The notes under the pieces: model-generated
What the model was told of the DNA's origin: nothing
What the model saw: the letters and a program-made list of their open reading frames with translations, nothing else
Database searches by the model: none
Program-made: the position numbers and the translations under genes
Assembly: GCA_039931555.1 (NCBI GenBank)
Contig: JBDTRP010000048.1
Coordinates: 1-62,096 of the forward strand
Reading direction: 5' to 3'
DNA: 62,096 nt
Source of the DNA: JAENVT01 sp039931555
GTDB taxonomy: Bacteria; Actinomycetota; Acidimicrobiia; Acidimicrobiales; Ilumatobacteraceae
Shown here: positions 49,960 through 57,626 of the stretch, one piece after another
How positions within the stretch are numbered: position 1 is the first letter of the stretch
How the letters are laid out: every line of letters starts with the position of its first letter

Positions 49960-51342
49960 TCAACGCGGACGGTGGTGCGGCTCGGCTTGTCGTGAGGCGA
50001 GCCACGCCTGTTCCGCTTCGCCCAGGGGGGTGGCCGGCGGTCCGCCGTCGCGGTACTCGAGCAGCATCGCGCGCCATGGTGCTGTCACCTCGAGCTTTCC
50101 GAGGATGGCACTGACCCCCCACACGACCCGGTCGAGGATCACGAAGCTCGGTGGCATGTTGAGCTTCTCGATCACCTCCGCGTGGGGGCCTTTGACATCG
50201 ATGATCGTCGCCATCGCGTCGCGGACGAACGTCCGCGTGAACGTGAAGGTGTCGGTGAGGTAGGGCGTGTACGGAGTACTGACGTAGTCGTAGACCGGCT
50301 GCGCGGCCAGCCCGTGCCCGGCGCGCAGAAAGCCGATCTCCTCCATGACCGACACCAGCAGCTCGGGATCACGGTGCACGACGATCGCGTCGAGGCTCGG
50401 TGCCAGCTGGTGCCACTCACCCGGGGTCCATCGCTTCACGAGCCCGAAGTCCAAGAAGGTCACGTCGCCGTGAACGCTGAACCGATAGTTCCCCGGATGC
50501 GGATCACCGTTGAGGGCGCCCAGGCGGTGCACCGCGTGCTGGGCGAAGCGCCAGATCGACTCGCCGGCCCGGTGGCGCGCGGCCGGGCCGGCGGTGGCCT
50601 CGAACTCGGCCCATGACAACGCCTCGACCCACTCCGTGGTCAGCACGCGCTTCGTGCTGGTGGCCGTGTCGACGGCCGGGATCGAGATGAACGGGTGGCC
50701 GGCGAAGTGTGCGCCGAACTCGGTCTGGCTCGCCGCCTCCACCTCGTAGTCGAGCTCGTCGCGCATGCGGGCGCGCAGCTCGTCGACCAACCCCTTGGCG
50801 TCGAGGCCCTTGAGTACGAACGCGGTGCCGAGCCGGTAGAAGGCCTCGGCGTTGTCGAGGTCGGCATCGATCGATTCGGCCACACCCGGGTACTGCACCT
50901 TCACGGCGACATCACGCCCATCGTGGGTGACGGCCCGATGCACCTGACCCACGCTGGCCGCCGCTACCGGCACGACCTGCCAGTCGAGGAAGACCCGCTC
51001 GGGTGGACGGCCGAGCTCGTCGGTGACCATCTTTGCGGCGAGCGACGGGGCCATCGGTTGGGCATCGGATTGCAGCGTGGAAAGAGCCTTCTGGGCGTCT
51101 TCTGGCAGGGCCTCCATGATGAAGCTCAGCAGCTGGCCGAACTTCATCAGCGCGCCCTTCATGTTGCCGAGCTCGCGAGCCACGTCCTCGGAGGTGCGAA
51201 TGACGAACTGCTGGTCGAGATCGTCGCGTCGCTCGCCGCGGTGCCGCAGCCTGCGCACGCGGTGCACCACGTAGCGACCCCCGTTGCGAGCGGTGAGTCG
51301 CCAGACGCGTGCCGTGCGACGCCAGCGGACCAGCCGGCTCAC
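49960..51342 (-). CDS. ABC1/UbiB-family atypical kinase
   Basis: A 460-aa member of the UbiB/ADCK family. The family hallmarks are present: KxGQ as LMKFGQLLSFIME, the Ala-rich loop in VAAASVGQVHRA, the VAVKVQYPGV lysine, NGDPHPGNYRF as catalytic loop and FLDFGLVKR as the DFG. These proteins bind ATP and act in the handling of lipids such as quinones; bacterial UbiB supports ubiquinone synthesis, but actinobacteria use menaquinone, so the role here differs. The GTG overlaps the stop of the small upstream gene (GTGA). It lies 94 nt before the ferritin-like operon on the same strand. Confidence 0.9.
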   Translation of the reverse strand: MSRLVRWRRTARVWRLTARNGGRYVVHRVRRLRHRGERRDDLDQQFVIRTSEDVARELGNMKGALMKFGQLLSFIMEALPEDAQKALSTLQSDAQPMAPSLAAKMVTDELGRPPERVFLDWQVVPVAAASVGQVHRAVTHDGRDVAVKVQYPGVAESIDADLDNAEAFYRLGTAFVLKGLDAKGLVDELRARMRDELDYEVEAASQTEFGAHFAGHPFISIPAVDTATSTKRVLTTEWVEALSWAEFEATAGPAARHRAGESIWRFAQHAVHRLGALNGDPHPGNYRFSVHGDVTFLDFGLVKRWTPGEWHQLAPSLDAIVVHRDPELLVSVMEEIGFLRAGHGLAAQPVYDYVSTPYTPYLTDTFTFTRTFVRDAMATIIDVKGPHAEVIEKLNMPPSFVILDRVVWGVSAILGKLEVTAPWRAMLLEYRDGGPPATPLGEAEQAWLASRQAEPHHRPR

Positions 51343-51515
51343 GCCAGTCGGCGCGCCGTCGGGTTGGCTGCGAGCAGGTCGTGCGGCAGGTCGGCGCCGG
51401 TGACCTCGTCGGTCCAATAGGTGCCGGCGTCGAGCCGGGCCAATGCAACCTCGACGTCGGCGAGGTCTTGCTCGATCCCGTCGAGATCGAGGGGCTGGTC
51501 GGCGGCGTCGCTCAT
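51339..51515 (-). CDS. 58-aa Cys-less DksA/TraR-like protein
   Basis: A 58-aa protein, MSDAADQPLDLDGIEQDLAD to DLLAANPTARRLA. Its second half (ALARLDAGTYWTDEVTGADL, PHDLLAANPTARRLA) follows the pattern of the DksA/TraR zinc-finger C-terminus (A-L-x-R-L-x-x-G-T-Y-G-x-C-x-x-C-G...I-x-x-x-R-L-x-A-x-P-x-A-x-x-C), but every Cys is replaced (D, T, L). So it keeps the fold signature without the metal site. Shares a GTGA overlap with the UbiB-like gene, hence one operon. Confidence 0.74.
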   Translation of the reverse strand: MSDAADQPLDLDGIEQDLADVEVALARLDAGTYWTDEVTGADLPHDLLAANPTARRLA

Positions 51516-51580
51516 CGCCCCGATGGTACCGCTGCCGCCCCTCCCGGCACCTCGTGCGCCCGATCGTCGCGCGCCCGGTC

Positions 51581-51619
51581 GGGCGCGATCTCGGTACGGC
51601 GAGTACTCACAGCGCGCCC
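51581..51619. repeat. 39-nt palindrome, copy C (doublet 2)
   Basis: Starts GGGCGCGATCTCGGTACGG and ends CAGCGCGCCC; framed by GGTC on the left and AACC on the right. First member of doublet 2, upstream of the ABC operon. Confidence 0.78.
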
Positions 51620-51632
51620 AACCTGGGAGTGT

Positions 51633-51671
51633 GGGCGCGACTTCGGTAGGTGCCGTTCGGTGTTCGCGCCC
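51633..51671. repeat. 39-nt palindrome, copy D (doublet 2)
   Basis: Starts GGGCGCGACTTCGGTAGG and ends TTCGCGCCC, 52 nt after copy C (13-nt spacer), the same period as copies A and B. It ends 18 nt before the -10 box of the ABC operon, so its right arm covers the -35 position. Confidence 0.75.
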
Positions 51672-51689
51672 GATCTGATGGGGATGACC

Positions 51690-51695
51690 TACTGT
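51690..51695 (+). promoter_or_regulatory. -10 box (TACTGT) of ugp-like operon
   Basis: TACTGT ends 6 nt before the GTG at 51702; predicted leaderless start of the operon. The -35 position (51667-51672) is occupied by the end of palindrome D and has no consensus. Confidence 0.5.
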
Positions 51696-51701
51696 TCGGG
51701 C

Positions 51702-52715
51702 GTGGCCCAGGTACGACTCGAGCAGATCACCAAATTGTTCGGGGATGGTGCCGCAGCGGTGAAGGCGGTCGACGACGTGACCCTCGACATCGAGGATCGC
51801 GACTTCATGATCCTGCTCGGACCGTCGGGGTGCGGCAAGAGCACGCTGTTGCGAATGGTCGCCGGGCTGGAGACGCCGACGAGCGGCGACATCTACATCG
51901 GCAACACCCGGGTCAATGACATCGAGCCGAAGCTGCGTGATGTGGCGATGGTGTTCCAGAGCTACGCCCTGTACCCGCACAAGTCGGTGCAGGCCAACAT
52001 CGAGTTCCCGCTGAAGGTCCGTGGCGCGTCGAAGCCGGACCGTGCCGCGCAGGCCCGGACCGCAGCCGATTCGCTGGGCCTCGGCGACTACATGGATCGC
52101 AAGCCCGGCCAGCTCAGTGGTGGCCAGCGGCAGCGGGTGGCGCTGGCGCGAGCGATCGTGCGCCAGCCGGCCGTGTTCTGCATGGACGAGCCGCTGTCGA
52201 ACCTCGATGCCAAGCTGCGCGGCGAGACCCGCGCCGAGCTCGTCGACCTCCACCGCCGCCTCGACGCCACGATCATCTACGTCACCCACGACCAGATCGA
52301 GGCGATGACCATGGGCACTCGCGTGGCCGTGATGAGCAGCGGTCGGTTGCAACAGATCGGCACACCGCAGCAGGTCTATGCCAAACCCGAGACGGTTTTC
52401 GTCGCCAGGTTCATCGGCACCCCGCCGATGAACGTGATGCCAGCAGGAATGTTCGAACGCGGCGACGCGCTGGTGGGGGTTCGGCCGGAACACTTGGAGA
52501 TCACGCCGAACGGTGGCCTTCCGGTGACGGTCCGGATGGTCGAGCAGCTCGGCCATGAGACACTGCTGATCTGCGAGGCCGCGGGCACTCGCATCGTCGT
52601 GCGCCAAGACGCCGAGGCCGAGGTGCCGTCGATCGACGCGGAGCTCCGTCTCGACGCCACCGAGGCGCATCGCCATCGCTTCGATCCACTGACCGAACGC
52701 AGGGTTGACGGATGA
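51702..52715 (+). CDS. ugpC: ABC importer ATPase, UgpC/MalK-like
   Basis: A 337-aa ATPase of the carbohydrate importer type (CUT1). Walker A is GPSGCGKSTLLRMVAG, the signature LSGGQRQR, Walker B FCMDEPLSNLDAKLRGETRA, H-loop VTHDQIEAMTMG, and a TOBE/MalK regulatory domain follows (VGVRPEHLEITPNGG). The GTG start (VAQVRLEQITK) is leaderless; an ATG eight codons upstream would lie before the -10 box. First gene of a tightly overlapped operon ugpC-A-E-B. The specific symbol rests on the partner genes. Confidence 0.88.
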   Translation: MAQVRLEQITKLFGDGAAAVKAVDDVTLDIEDRDFMILLGPSGCGKSTLLRMVAGLETPTSGDIYIGNTRVNDIEPKLRDVAMVFQSYALYPHKSVQANIEFPLKVRGASKPDRAAQARTAADSLGLGDYMDRKPGQLSGGQRQRVALARAIVRQPAVFCMDEPLSNLDAKLRGETRAELVDLHRRLDATIIYVTHDQIEAMTMGTRVAVMSSGRLQQIGTPQQVYAKPETVFVARFIGTPPMNVMPAGMFERGDALVGVRPEHLEITPNGGLPVTVRMVEQLGHETLLICEAAGTRIVVRQDAEAEVPSIDAELRLDATEAHRHRFDPLTERRVDG

Positions 52716-53608
52716 AACGCAAGTGGCGCGACTTCCCCATCGCAGCGGGAATGTTGACGCCGTCGGCAGTGATCCTGGGCGTGTTCGTGGTGTACCCGCT
52801 GGTGCGGGCCGTCCAGCTCGGCCACCTTCGGTGCGACGCCACCGGCAAGCGTTGCCGGGAAGGTGGATGGGGTCAGTACATCGACGTCTTCCGCAGCGAC
52901 GAGTTCCAGCACGCCCTGGCCAACACCGGGCGACTTGCGTTGATGACCGTGCCGGTCGGGCTGGCGTTGGGCATCGGGCTGGCCGTGCTGGCAGACAAGC
53001 AGATCCGCGGCATCGGCTTCTTCCGCACGGTGTTCTCCTCGACCGTCGCGACCAGCGTCGCGGTTGCCAGCTTGGTGTGGTTCGTGTTGCTGCAACCCCA
53101 GGTCGGCGTGCTGCCGGACCTCTTCCACAGCATCATTCCGTCGTTGAAGCAGCCGGGGTTGTTACAAGACCCGGGCACCGCGTTGCCGGCGGTCGCCCTC
53201 AGCAGCATCTGGGCCAGCCTCGGGTTCACGTTCATCGTCATGACAGCGGCACTCCAGGGAATCCCACGGGAGCTGTACGAGAGCGCGTTCGTCGACGGCG
53301 CCGGCGGCTGGATGCGCTTCACCAACGTCACGCTGCCGATGCTGAGCCCGACGATCCTGTTCACGTCGGTGGTGCTGACGACTCGGGCGTTCCAGGCCTA
53401 CGCCGAGGTTGCTTTGCTGACGGGTGGCGGTCCCAACCCGGAGCGCCCGACGGAATCCGTCGCCTACCTGATCTACGGCAAGAACTCGCTGGTGAAGAAT
53501 GACATCGGTCTGAAGTCGAGTGCGGCGGTGCTGTTGTTCTTCGTACTGTTGATCCTGGCCCTCGTGCAGTTCCGCGGACTCGACAAGCGGGTGCACTATG
53601 GCCGCTAG
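52712..53608 (+). CDS. ugpA: ABC importer permease, UgpA-like
   Basis: A 298-aa inner-membrane permease with six helices. It opens FPIAAGMLTPSAVILGVFVV, has FRTVFSSTVATSVAVASLVW and the EAA loop ESAFVDGAGGWMRFTNVTLP, as in glycerol-3-phosphate and sugar importers of the CUT1 class. A short Cys-containing segment between helices 1 and 2 (LRCDATGKRCREGG) is unusual. ATGA overlap with the ATPase gene. Confidence 0.88.
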   Translation: MKRKWRDFPIAAGMLTPSAVILGVFVVYPLVRAVQLGHLRCDATGKRCREGGWGQYIDVFRSDEFQHALANTGRLALMTVPVGLALGIGLAVLADKQIRGIGFFRTVFSSTVATSVAVASLVWFVLLQPQVGVLPDLFHSIIPSLKQPGLLQDPGTALPAVALSSIWASLGFTFIVMTAALQGIPRELYESAFVDGAGGWMRFTNVTLPMLSPTILFTSVVLTTRAFQAYAEVALLTGGGPNPERPTESVAYLIYGKNSLVKNDIGLKSSAAVLLFFVLLILALVQFRGLDKRVHYGR

Positions 53609-54455
53609 ACCGTCGACGACCGGTGCGACCGAGATGCTGCGTGGGGCCCGCAAGTTCGGCCGCTATGCGTTGCTGATCTTCGTCGCCTTCGTCGTGCTGT
53701 TCCCCATCTACGCGGCAGTACTGCAGTCGTTGAAGAGCGGCCCCGACGCCATCGACCACCCCAAGTCGTTGCTCCCGATCAACTTCACCCTCGACACCTT
53801 GCGCGCCGCATGGCGGATCGGTCACCTCGGGCGGCTGATGGTGAACAGCATCATCGTCGCCGTCGCGGTCACATCTGGCGTCATCATCACCAGCGTGCTT
53901 GCGGCCTACGCCTTCGCGTTCGTCGACTTCCCGGGGAAGGGCCCGACGTTCGTCTGCTTCCTGGCGACGCTGCTGGTGCCGGCCGAACTGACGGTCGTCG
54001 TCAATCAGCGAACCATCGACTCGTTCGGTTGGATCAACAGCTACCAGGGGCTCATCGTGCCGTTGCTCGCCACGACGTTCGGCACGTTCCTCGTCCGTCA
54101 GGTGTTCCTGACCGTGCCGAAGGAGTTGCGCGAAGCCGCCGCGCTGGACGGCGTCGGCCACTTCCGGTTCCTGTGGGAGATCGCCGCGCCGCTCTGTCGA
54201 CCGACGCTCGGCGCGCTGGCGTTGTTCACCTTCCTCGGCACGTGGAACCAGTACCTGTGGCCGCAGGCGATCACCACTGACAACGCTCACCAAACCATTC
54301 AGATCGGGCTGGAACGGCTGAAGATCGGCGACATCTCCAGGCTCAACCTGGTCACCGCCGGGGCCGTGATCGCCGCCTTGCCGATCTTCGTGGTGCTGGT
54401 CCTGTTCCAGCGGCAGTTGGTACGTGGCCTCACCGCCGGTGCGGTGAAGGGATGA
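53598..54455 (+). CDS. ugpE: ABC importer permease, UgpE-like
   Basis: A 285-aa permease with six helices; the EAA loop is EAAALDGVGHFRFLWEIAAP and the QYLWPQAITTD motif is typical of UgpE/MalG partners. It overlaps the ugpA end by 11 nt and the binding-protein start by 4 nt. With UgpA it would form the channel. Confidence 0.88.
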   Translation: MAARPSTTGATEMLRGARKFGRYALLIFVAFVVLFPIYAAVLQSLKSGPDAIDHPKSLLPINFTLDTLRAAWRIGHLGRLMVNSIIVAVAVTSGVIITSVLAAYAFAFVDFPGKGPTFVCFLATLLVPAELTVVVNQRTIDSFGWINSYQGLIVPLLATTFGTFLVRQVFLTVPKELREAAALDGVGHFRFLWEIAAPLCRPTLGALALFTFLGTWNQYLWPQAITTDNAHQTIQIGLERLKIGDISRLNLVTAGAVIAALPIFVVLVLFQRQLVRGLTAGAVKG

Positions 54456-55975
54456 GACGCATCGCCGGGTTGATGTCGGCGCTCCTCGTTGCCACGTCGT
54501 GTGGCTCGGGCCAGTCGATCATCACCGCCGGGCGAACGCCGACGGCCGCCACGCAACCTCCGCCGGTCACGTTCGCTCCCGGCGACACCGTGGCTCCCGG
54601 CGAGACTCGGCCGCCGGCCGATACGACCATCGCGCCGACGACGACCGCTGCCCCGCTCGACTCGCTGCCCAACTGCCCGACCGATGCGTTGTCGACCGTC
54701 ACGAGCCCGGTCGAGCTGACGTTCTGGCATGGGATGAACGGCCCGCTCGCCACCGAGTTGCAGGCACTGACCGACGCATACGACGCCAGCCAATCGAAGG
54801 TCCATGTCACCCTGATCGAGGGCAGCTACGAGGAGACCATCGACAAGTACCTGCAGGCCGGGCAGGGCAACAGACCGGACCTGGTGCAGATGCCCGAGTA
54901 CATGGTGCAGACGATGGTCGACACGAAATCCGTCGTTCCGGTCGGGGCGTGCGTGCAGTCGAGCGGCTACGACACCAGCACCTTCTTGCCGACGGTCTAC
55001 GACAACTGGGCGACGCAGGGTGTGCAGTGGTCGATGCCGTTCAACATCTCCAACCCCGTGCTGTTCTACAACAAGCGGATGTTCGCTGCGGCCGGACTCG
55101 ACCCGGAGAAGCCGCCCGCGTCACTCGAAGAGCTGCGAGCCGACAGCGAGGCGCTCGTCAACTCGGGGGTTGCGAAGTACGGGTTGGCGTTGGACTCCGG
55201 CTTCGACAGTGGCGGCGGCTGGTACATCGAGCAGTGGTTCGCCAAGGCCGGCGAGTTCTACGCCGACAACCAGAACGGTCGCTCGGCGCGGGCGACCAAG
55301 GTGCTCTACAACAACCCCACGGGACAGTCACTGCTCACGTTCATGCAATCGCTGGTCAACGACGGGCTCGCCGTCGACGTCGGTGACAACAACGGGGGGA
55401 TCGACAATTTGCTGAAGCTCGCCGACCCGGCAGAACCTGCGGCCATGACCATCGGCACGTCGGCAGCGATCGGCGGGGTGCTGGCGGTGCTGGCGGGTGG
55501 TCAATTCCCACAGATCAAGCCCGACGATCTCGGAGTCGGTGCGATGCCTGGGCCCGACGGCAAGCCCGGTGTGTTGGTCGGCGGGGCGTCGCTGTGGATC
55601 GTCGACTCCGGCGACGACGTTCGGACGGCCGCGGCGTGGGACTACACGACCTACCTCACGGCTGCCCAGCAACAGAGCGAGTGGTCGTCGGCGACCGGGT
55701 ACGTGCCCGTGCGTACCGATGCGTTGGCGCTCGACCCGTTGAAGACGACCCTGGCAACCGACCCTCGTTTCCAGGTTCCCTACGACCAGTTGTTGGCTGC
55801 ACCCGATGCGCCGACGTCGATCGGCCCGATCCTCGGGCCGTTGCGCGAGGTGCGCACAGTCACCGCGCAGGGCGTGGCCGCAATCTTCGGTGGCGCCGAT
55901 GTGGCCAGCACGTTGGCGAACTCGGCCGCGCAAGCCGACGCCTTGATCGCCGACTACAACTCCCGCAACGGCTAG
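54452..55975 (+). CDS. ugpB: Substrate-binding lipoprotein, UgpB-like
   Basis: A 507-aa extracellular binding protein. The signal peptide ends VATSCGSG (lipobox ATSC), a Thr/Pro-rich spacer (about 30-70) follows, then the fold begins VELTFWHGMNGPLATELQAL. The sequences NRPDLVQMPEYMVQTMVDTK and FNISNPVLFYNKRMFAAAGL are characteristic of UgpB-type glycerol-3-phosphate-binding proteins, and the end GPILGPLREVRTVTAQGVAA also fits. Glycerol-3-phosphate or a glycerophosphodiester is the likely cargo; sugars are not excluded. Confidence 0.86.
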   Translation: MRRIAGLMSALLVATSCGSGQSIITAGRTPTAATQPPPVTFAPGDTVAPGETRPPADTTIAPTTTAAPLDSLPNCPTDALSTVTSPVELTFWHGMNGPLATELQALTDAYDASQSKVHVTLIEGSYEETIDKYLQAGQGNRPDLVQMPEYMVQTMVDTKSVVPVGACVQSSGYDTSTFLPTVYDNWATQGVQWSMPFNISNPVLFYNKRMFAAAGLDPEKPPASLEELRADSEALVNSGVAKYGLALDSGFDSGGGWYIEQWFAKAGEFYADNQNGRSARATKVLYNNPTGQSLLTFMQSLVNDGLAVDVGDNNGGIDNLLKLADPAEPAAMTIGTSAAIGGVLAVLAGGQFPQIKPDDLGVGAMPGPDGKPGVLVGGASLWIVDSGDDVRTAAAWDYTTYLTAAQQQSEWSSATGYVPVRTDALALDPLKTTLATDPRFQVPYDQLLAAPDAPTSIGPILGPLREVRTVTAQGVAAIFGGADVASTLANSAAQADALIADYNSRNG

Positions 55976-56081
55976 CCCGCCGCCCCCTTCCCCCTGCGAC
56001 GAGCCATGAGCGCGCCGGGGCCGGCGGCTGAGAGCTGCGTGGTGAATCGCTGACCTTCTGCGCTCGGACTGGGTCCTTGCA

Positions 56082-56110
56082 TTGACGCGCCGGACAAAGC
56101 AATCTGCACT
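56082..56110 (+). promoter_or_regulatory. Candidate promoter of methyltransferase gene
   Basis: TTGACG (56082-56087) is 17 nt from TGCACT (56105-56110), 30 nt before the ATG. The -35 is near consensus, the -10 weak. Confidence 0.3.
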
Positions 56111-56140
56111 CGTGCTGGACGAATCAAGAGCGGAGGGGCG

Positions 56141-57040
56141 ATGTTGAGCGCCGAGGAGATCCGGGATGCACAGCGAGCCACGTGGGCAGGGCTCTCTGGA
56201 GGTTGGGAGAAGTGGGACCTGGTCATCATGGATCAGTTGGGCCCGGTCGGCGAAGCGATGATCGAGCGTCTCGATATCGCCGAGGATCATCAGCATCTGG
56301 ACATCGCATCGGGTACGGGTGAGCCGGGTCTGAGTATCGCCCGACTCTCGCCGAAGGGCCGCGTAGTGCTGACCGACCTCGTGGTTGAGATGTTGGACGT
56401 CGCCGCGCGACGAGCCGACGCGCAGGGGATCACCAATATCGAGACGAAGGTGTGCAGCGCAGATGATCTGCCGTTCGGCGACGCCGTCTTCGACAGCGTG
56501 TCCGTTCGTTTTGGCTACATGTTTTTTCCGGACGCGGCCAAAGCAACCGCGGAGTTCGCCCGCGTGCTCAAGCCGGGCGGGCGCATCTGCTCGTCGGTAT
56601 GGGTCAAGCCCGAGCAGAACCCGTGGACGACGATCCTGATGCGGGCAATCGCGACTGAGGTGGTGTTGGCGCAACCCGACCCCGACGGGCCGAACATGTT
56701 CCGGTGCGCGGCGCCGGGTCATATCAGTGCCGTCTATGAGGCCGCCGGGCTGCGCGACGTTGCCGAGTGGGATGTCGACGTCGAGCTGTTGACGTCGTCG
56801 CCAGTGGAGTATTGGGAGATGATGAGCGAGCACGTCTCGATCGCAGTCGCGGCGCTTCAGCAGATCGACGAACCGGCGCGGGCACGGATCCGGGCGACCG
56901 TCATCGCCAACGTGAGTGCGTACGAGAACGACGGCAAGGTCCGGGTTCCCGGTGTGGCTCGCTGCATCGTCGGAACGAAAGAGGACCGAACGGCGCGGGC
57001 GCGACCTCTTCGCGGTGTCGCCTCACCGTCCGCACGGTAG
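56141..57040 (+). CDS. Class I SAM-dependent methyltransferase
   Basis: A 299-aa methyltransferase. Motif I is LDIASGTGEPGLSIARL, motif II about VLTDLVVEML, motif III ADDLPFGDAVFDSVSVRFGY and LKPGGRICSSVWVK after it, in the UbiE/Coq5-like order. Substrate not evident. GGAGGGG lies 2-3 nt before the ATG region. The body ends at VRVPGVARCIVGTKED; the following 20 residues are Arg/Ala-rich, as if an original stop was lost and the frame runs on to the next one. Confidence 0.86.
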   Translation: MLSAEEIRDAQRATWAGLSGGWEKWDLVIMDQLGPVGEAMIERLDIAEDHQHLDIASGTGEPGLSIARLSPKGRVVLTDLVVEMLDVAARRADAQGITNIETKVCSADDLPFGDAVFDSVSVRFGYMFFPDAAKATAEFARVLKPGGRICSSVWVKPEQNPWTTILMRAIATEVVLAQPDPDGPNMFRCAAPGHISAVYEAAGLRDVAEWDVDVELLTSSPVEYWEMMSEHVSIAVAALQQIDEPARARIRATVIANVSAYENDGKVRVPGVARCIVGTKEDRTARARPLRGVASPSAR

Positions 57041-57051
57041 GCGTGCCCGGA

Positions 57052-57057
57052 TAGCGT
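57052..57057 (+). promoter_or_regulatory. -10 box (TAGCGT) of cyclophilin gene
   Basis: TAGCGT ends 8 nt before the ATG at 57066; predicted leaderless. Confidence 0.38.
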
Positions 57058-57065
57058 GTCGATCC

Positions 57066-57620
57066 ATGGCTACCCCCTTTCCCGCCCTCGATGGTTCCGC
57101 TCCCCGCAAGCAGCAGTTCGACTCCGCTCCCGAGATGGGCATCGACACCAGCAAGCGCCACACGGCCACCATGGAGACCAGCATGGGCACGCTGGTCATC
57201 GCCCTCGACGCGATCAACGCTCCGCTCAGCGTCAACAACTTCGTGTTCCTCGCCGCCCACCACTACTACGACGGCGTGGTCTTCCACCGCATCATCAACG
57301 GCTTCATGTGCCAGGGTGGCGATCCGACCGGGACGGGACGTGGCGGCCCCGGCTACCGGTTCGACGACGAGCCCGTGAAGCAGCGTTACCAGATCGGCTC
57401 GTTGGCCATGGCCAACGCCGGGCCCAACACCAACGGCAGCCAGTTCTTCTTGATCAGCGGCCCCAGCGGAGTCGGCCTGCCGCCGCAGTACAACCACTTC
57501 GGTCAGGTCGTGAAGGGTCTCGACGTTGTCGAAGCCATGCACAACGTCGCCACCGATCACGGCGATCGACCGCGCACCGACGTGGTGATCAACTCGGTCA
57601 CCATCACCGTCGCTGACTGA
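57066..57620 (+). CDS. Cyclophilin-type peptidyl-prolyl isomerase
   Basis: A 184-aa PPIase that speeds cis-trans change at Pro bonds. The core has VVFHRIINGFMCQGGDPTGT, SLAMANAGPNTNGSQFFLIS and NHFGQVVKGLDVVEAM, i.e. the FHR, QGGD, A-N-x-G-x-x-x-N-G-S-Q-F-F and FG-V signature. No signal peptide, so cytoplasmic. Starts at MATPFPALDGSAPRK; the frame extending upstream overlaps the methyltransferase gene in another frame and is not real. Confidence 0.95.
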   Translation: MATPFPALDGSAPRKQQFDSAPEMGIDTSKRHTATMETSMGTLVIALDAINAPLSVNNFVFLAAHHYYDGVVFHRIINGFMCQGGDPTGTGRGGPGYRFDDEPVKQRYQIGSLAMANAGPNTNGSQFFLISGPSGVGLPPQYNHFGQVVKGLDVVEAMHNVATDHGDRPRTDVVINSVTITVAD

Positions 57621-57626
57621 CCACCG

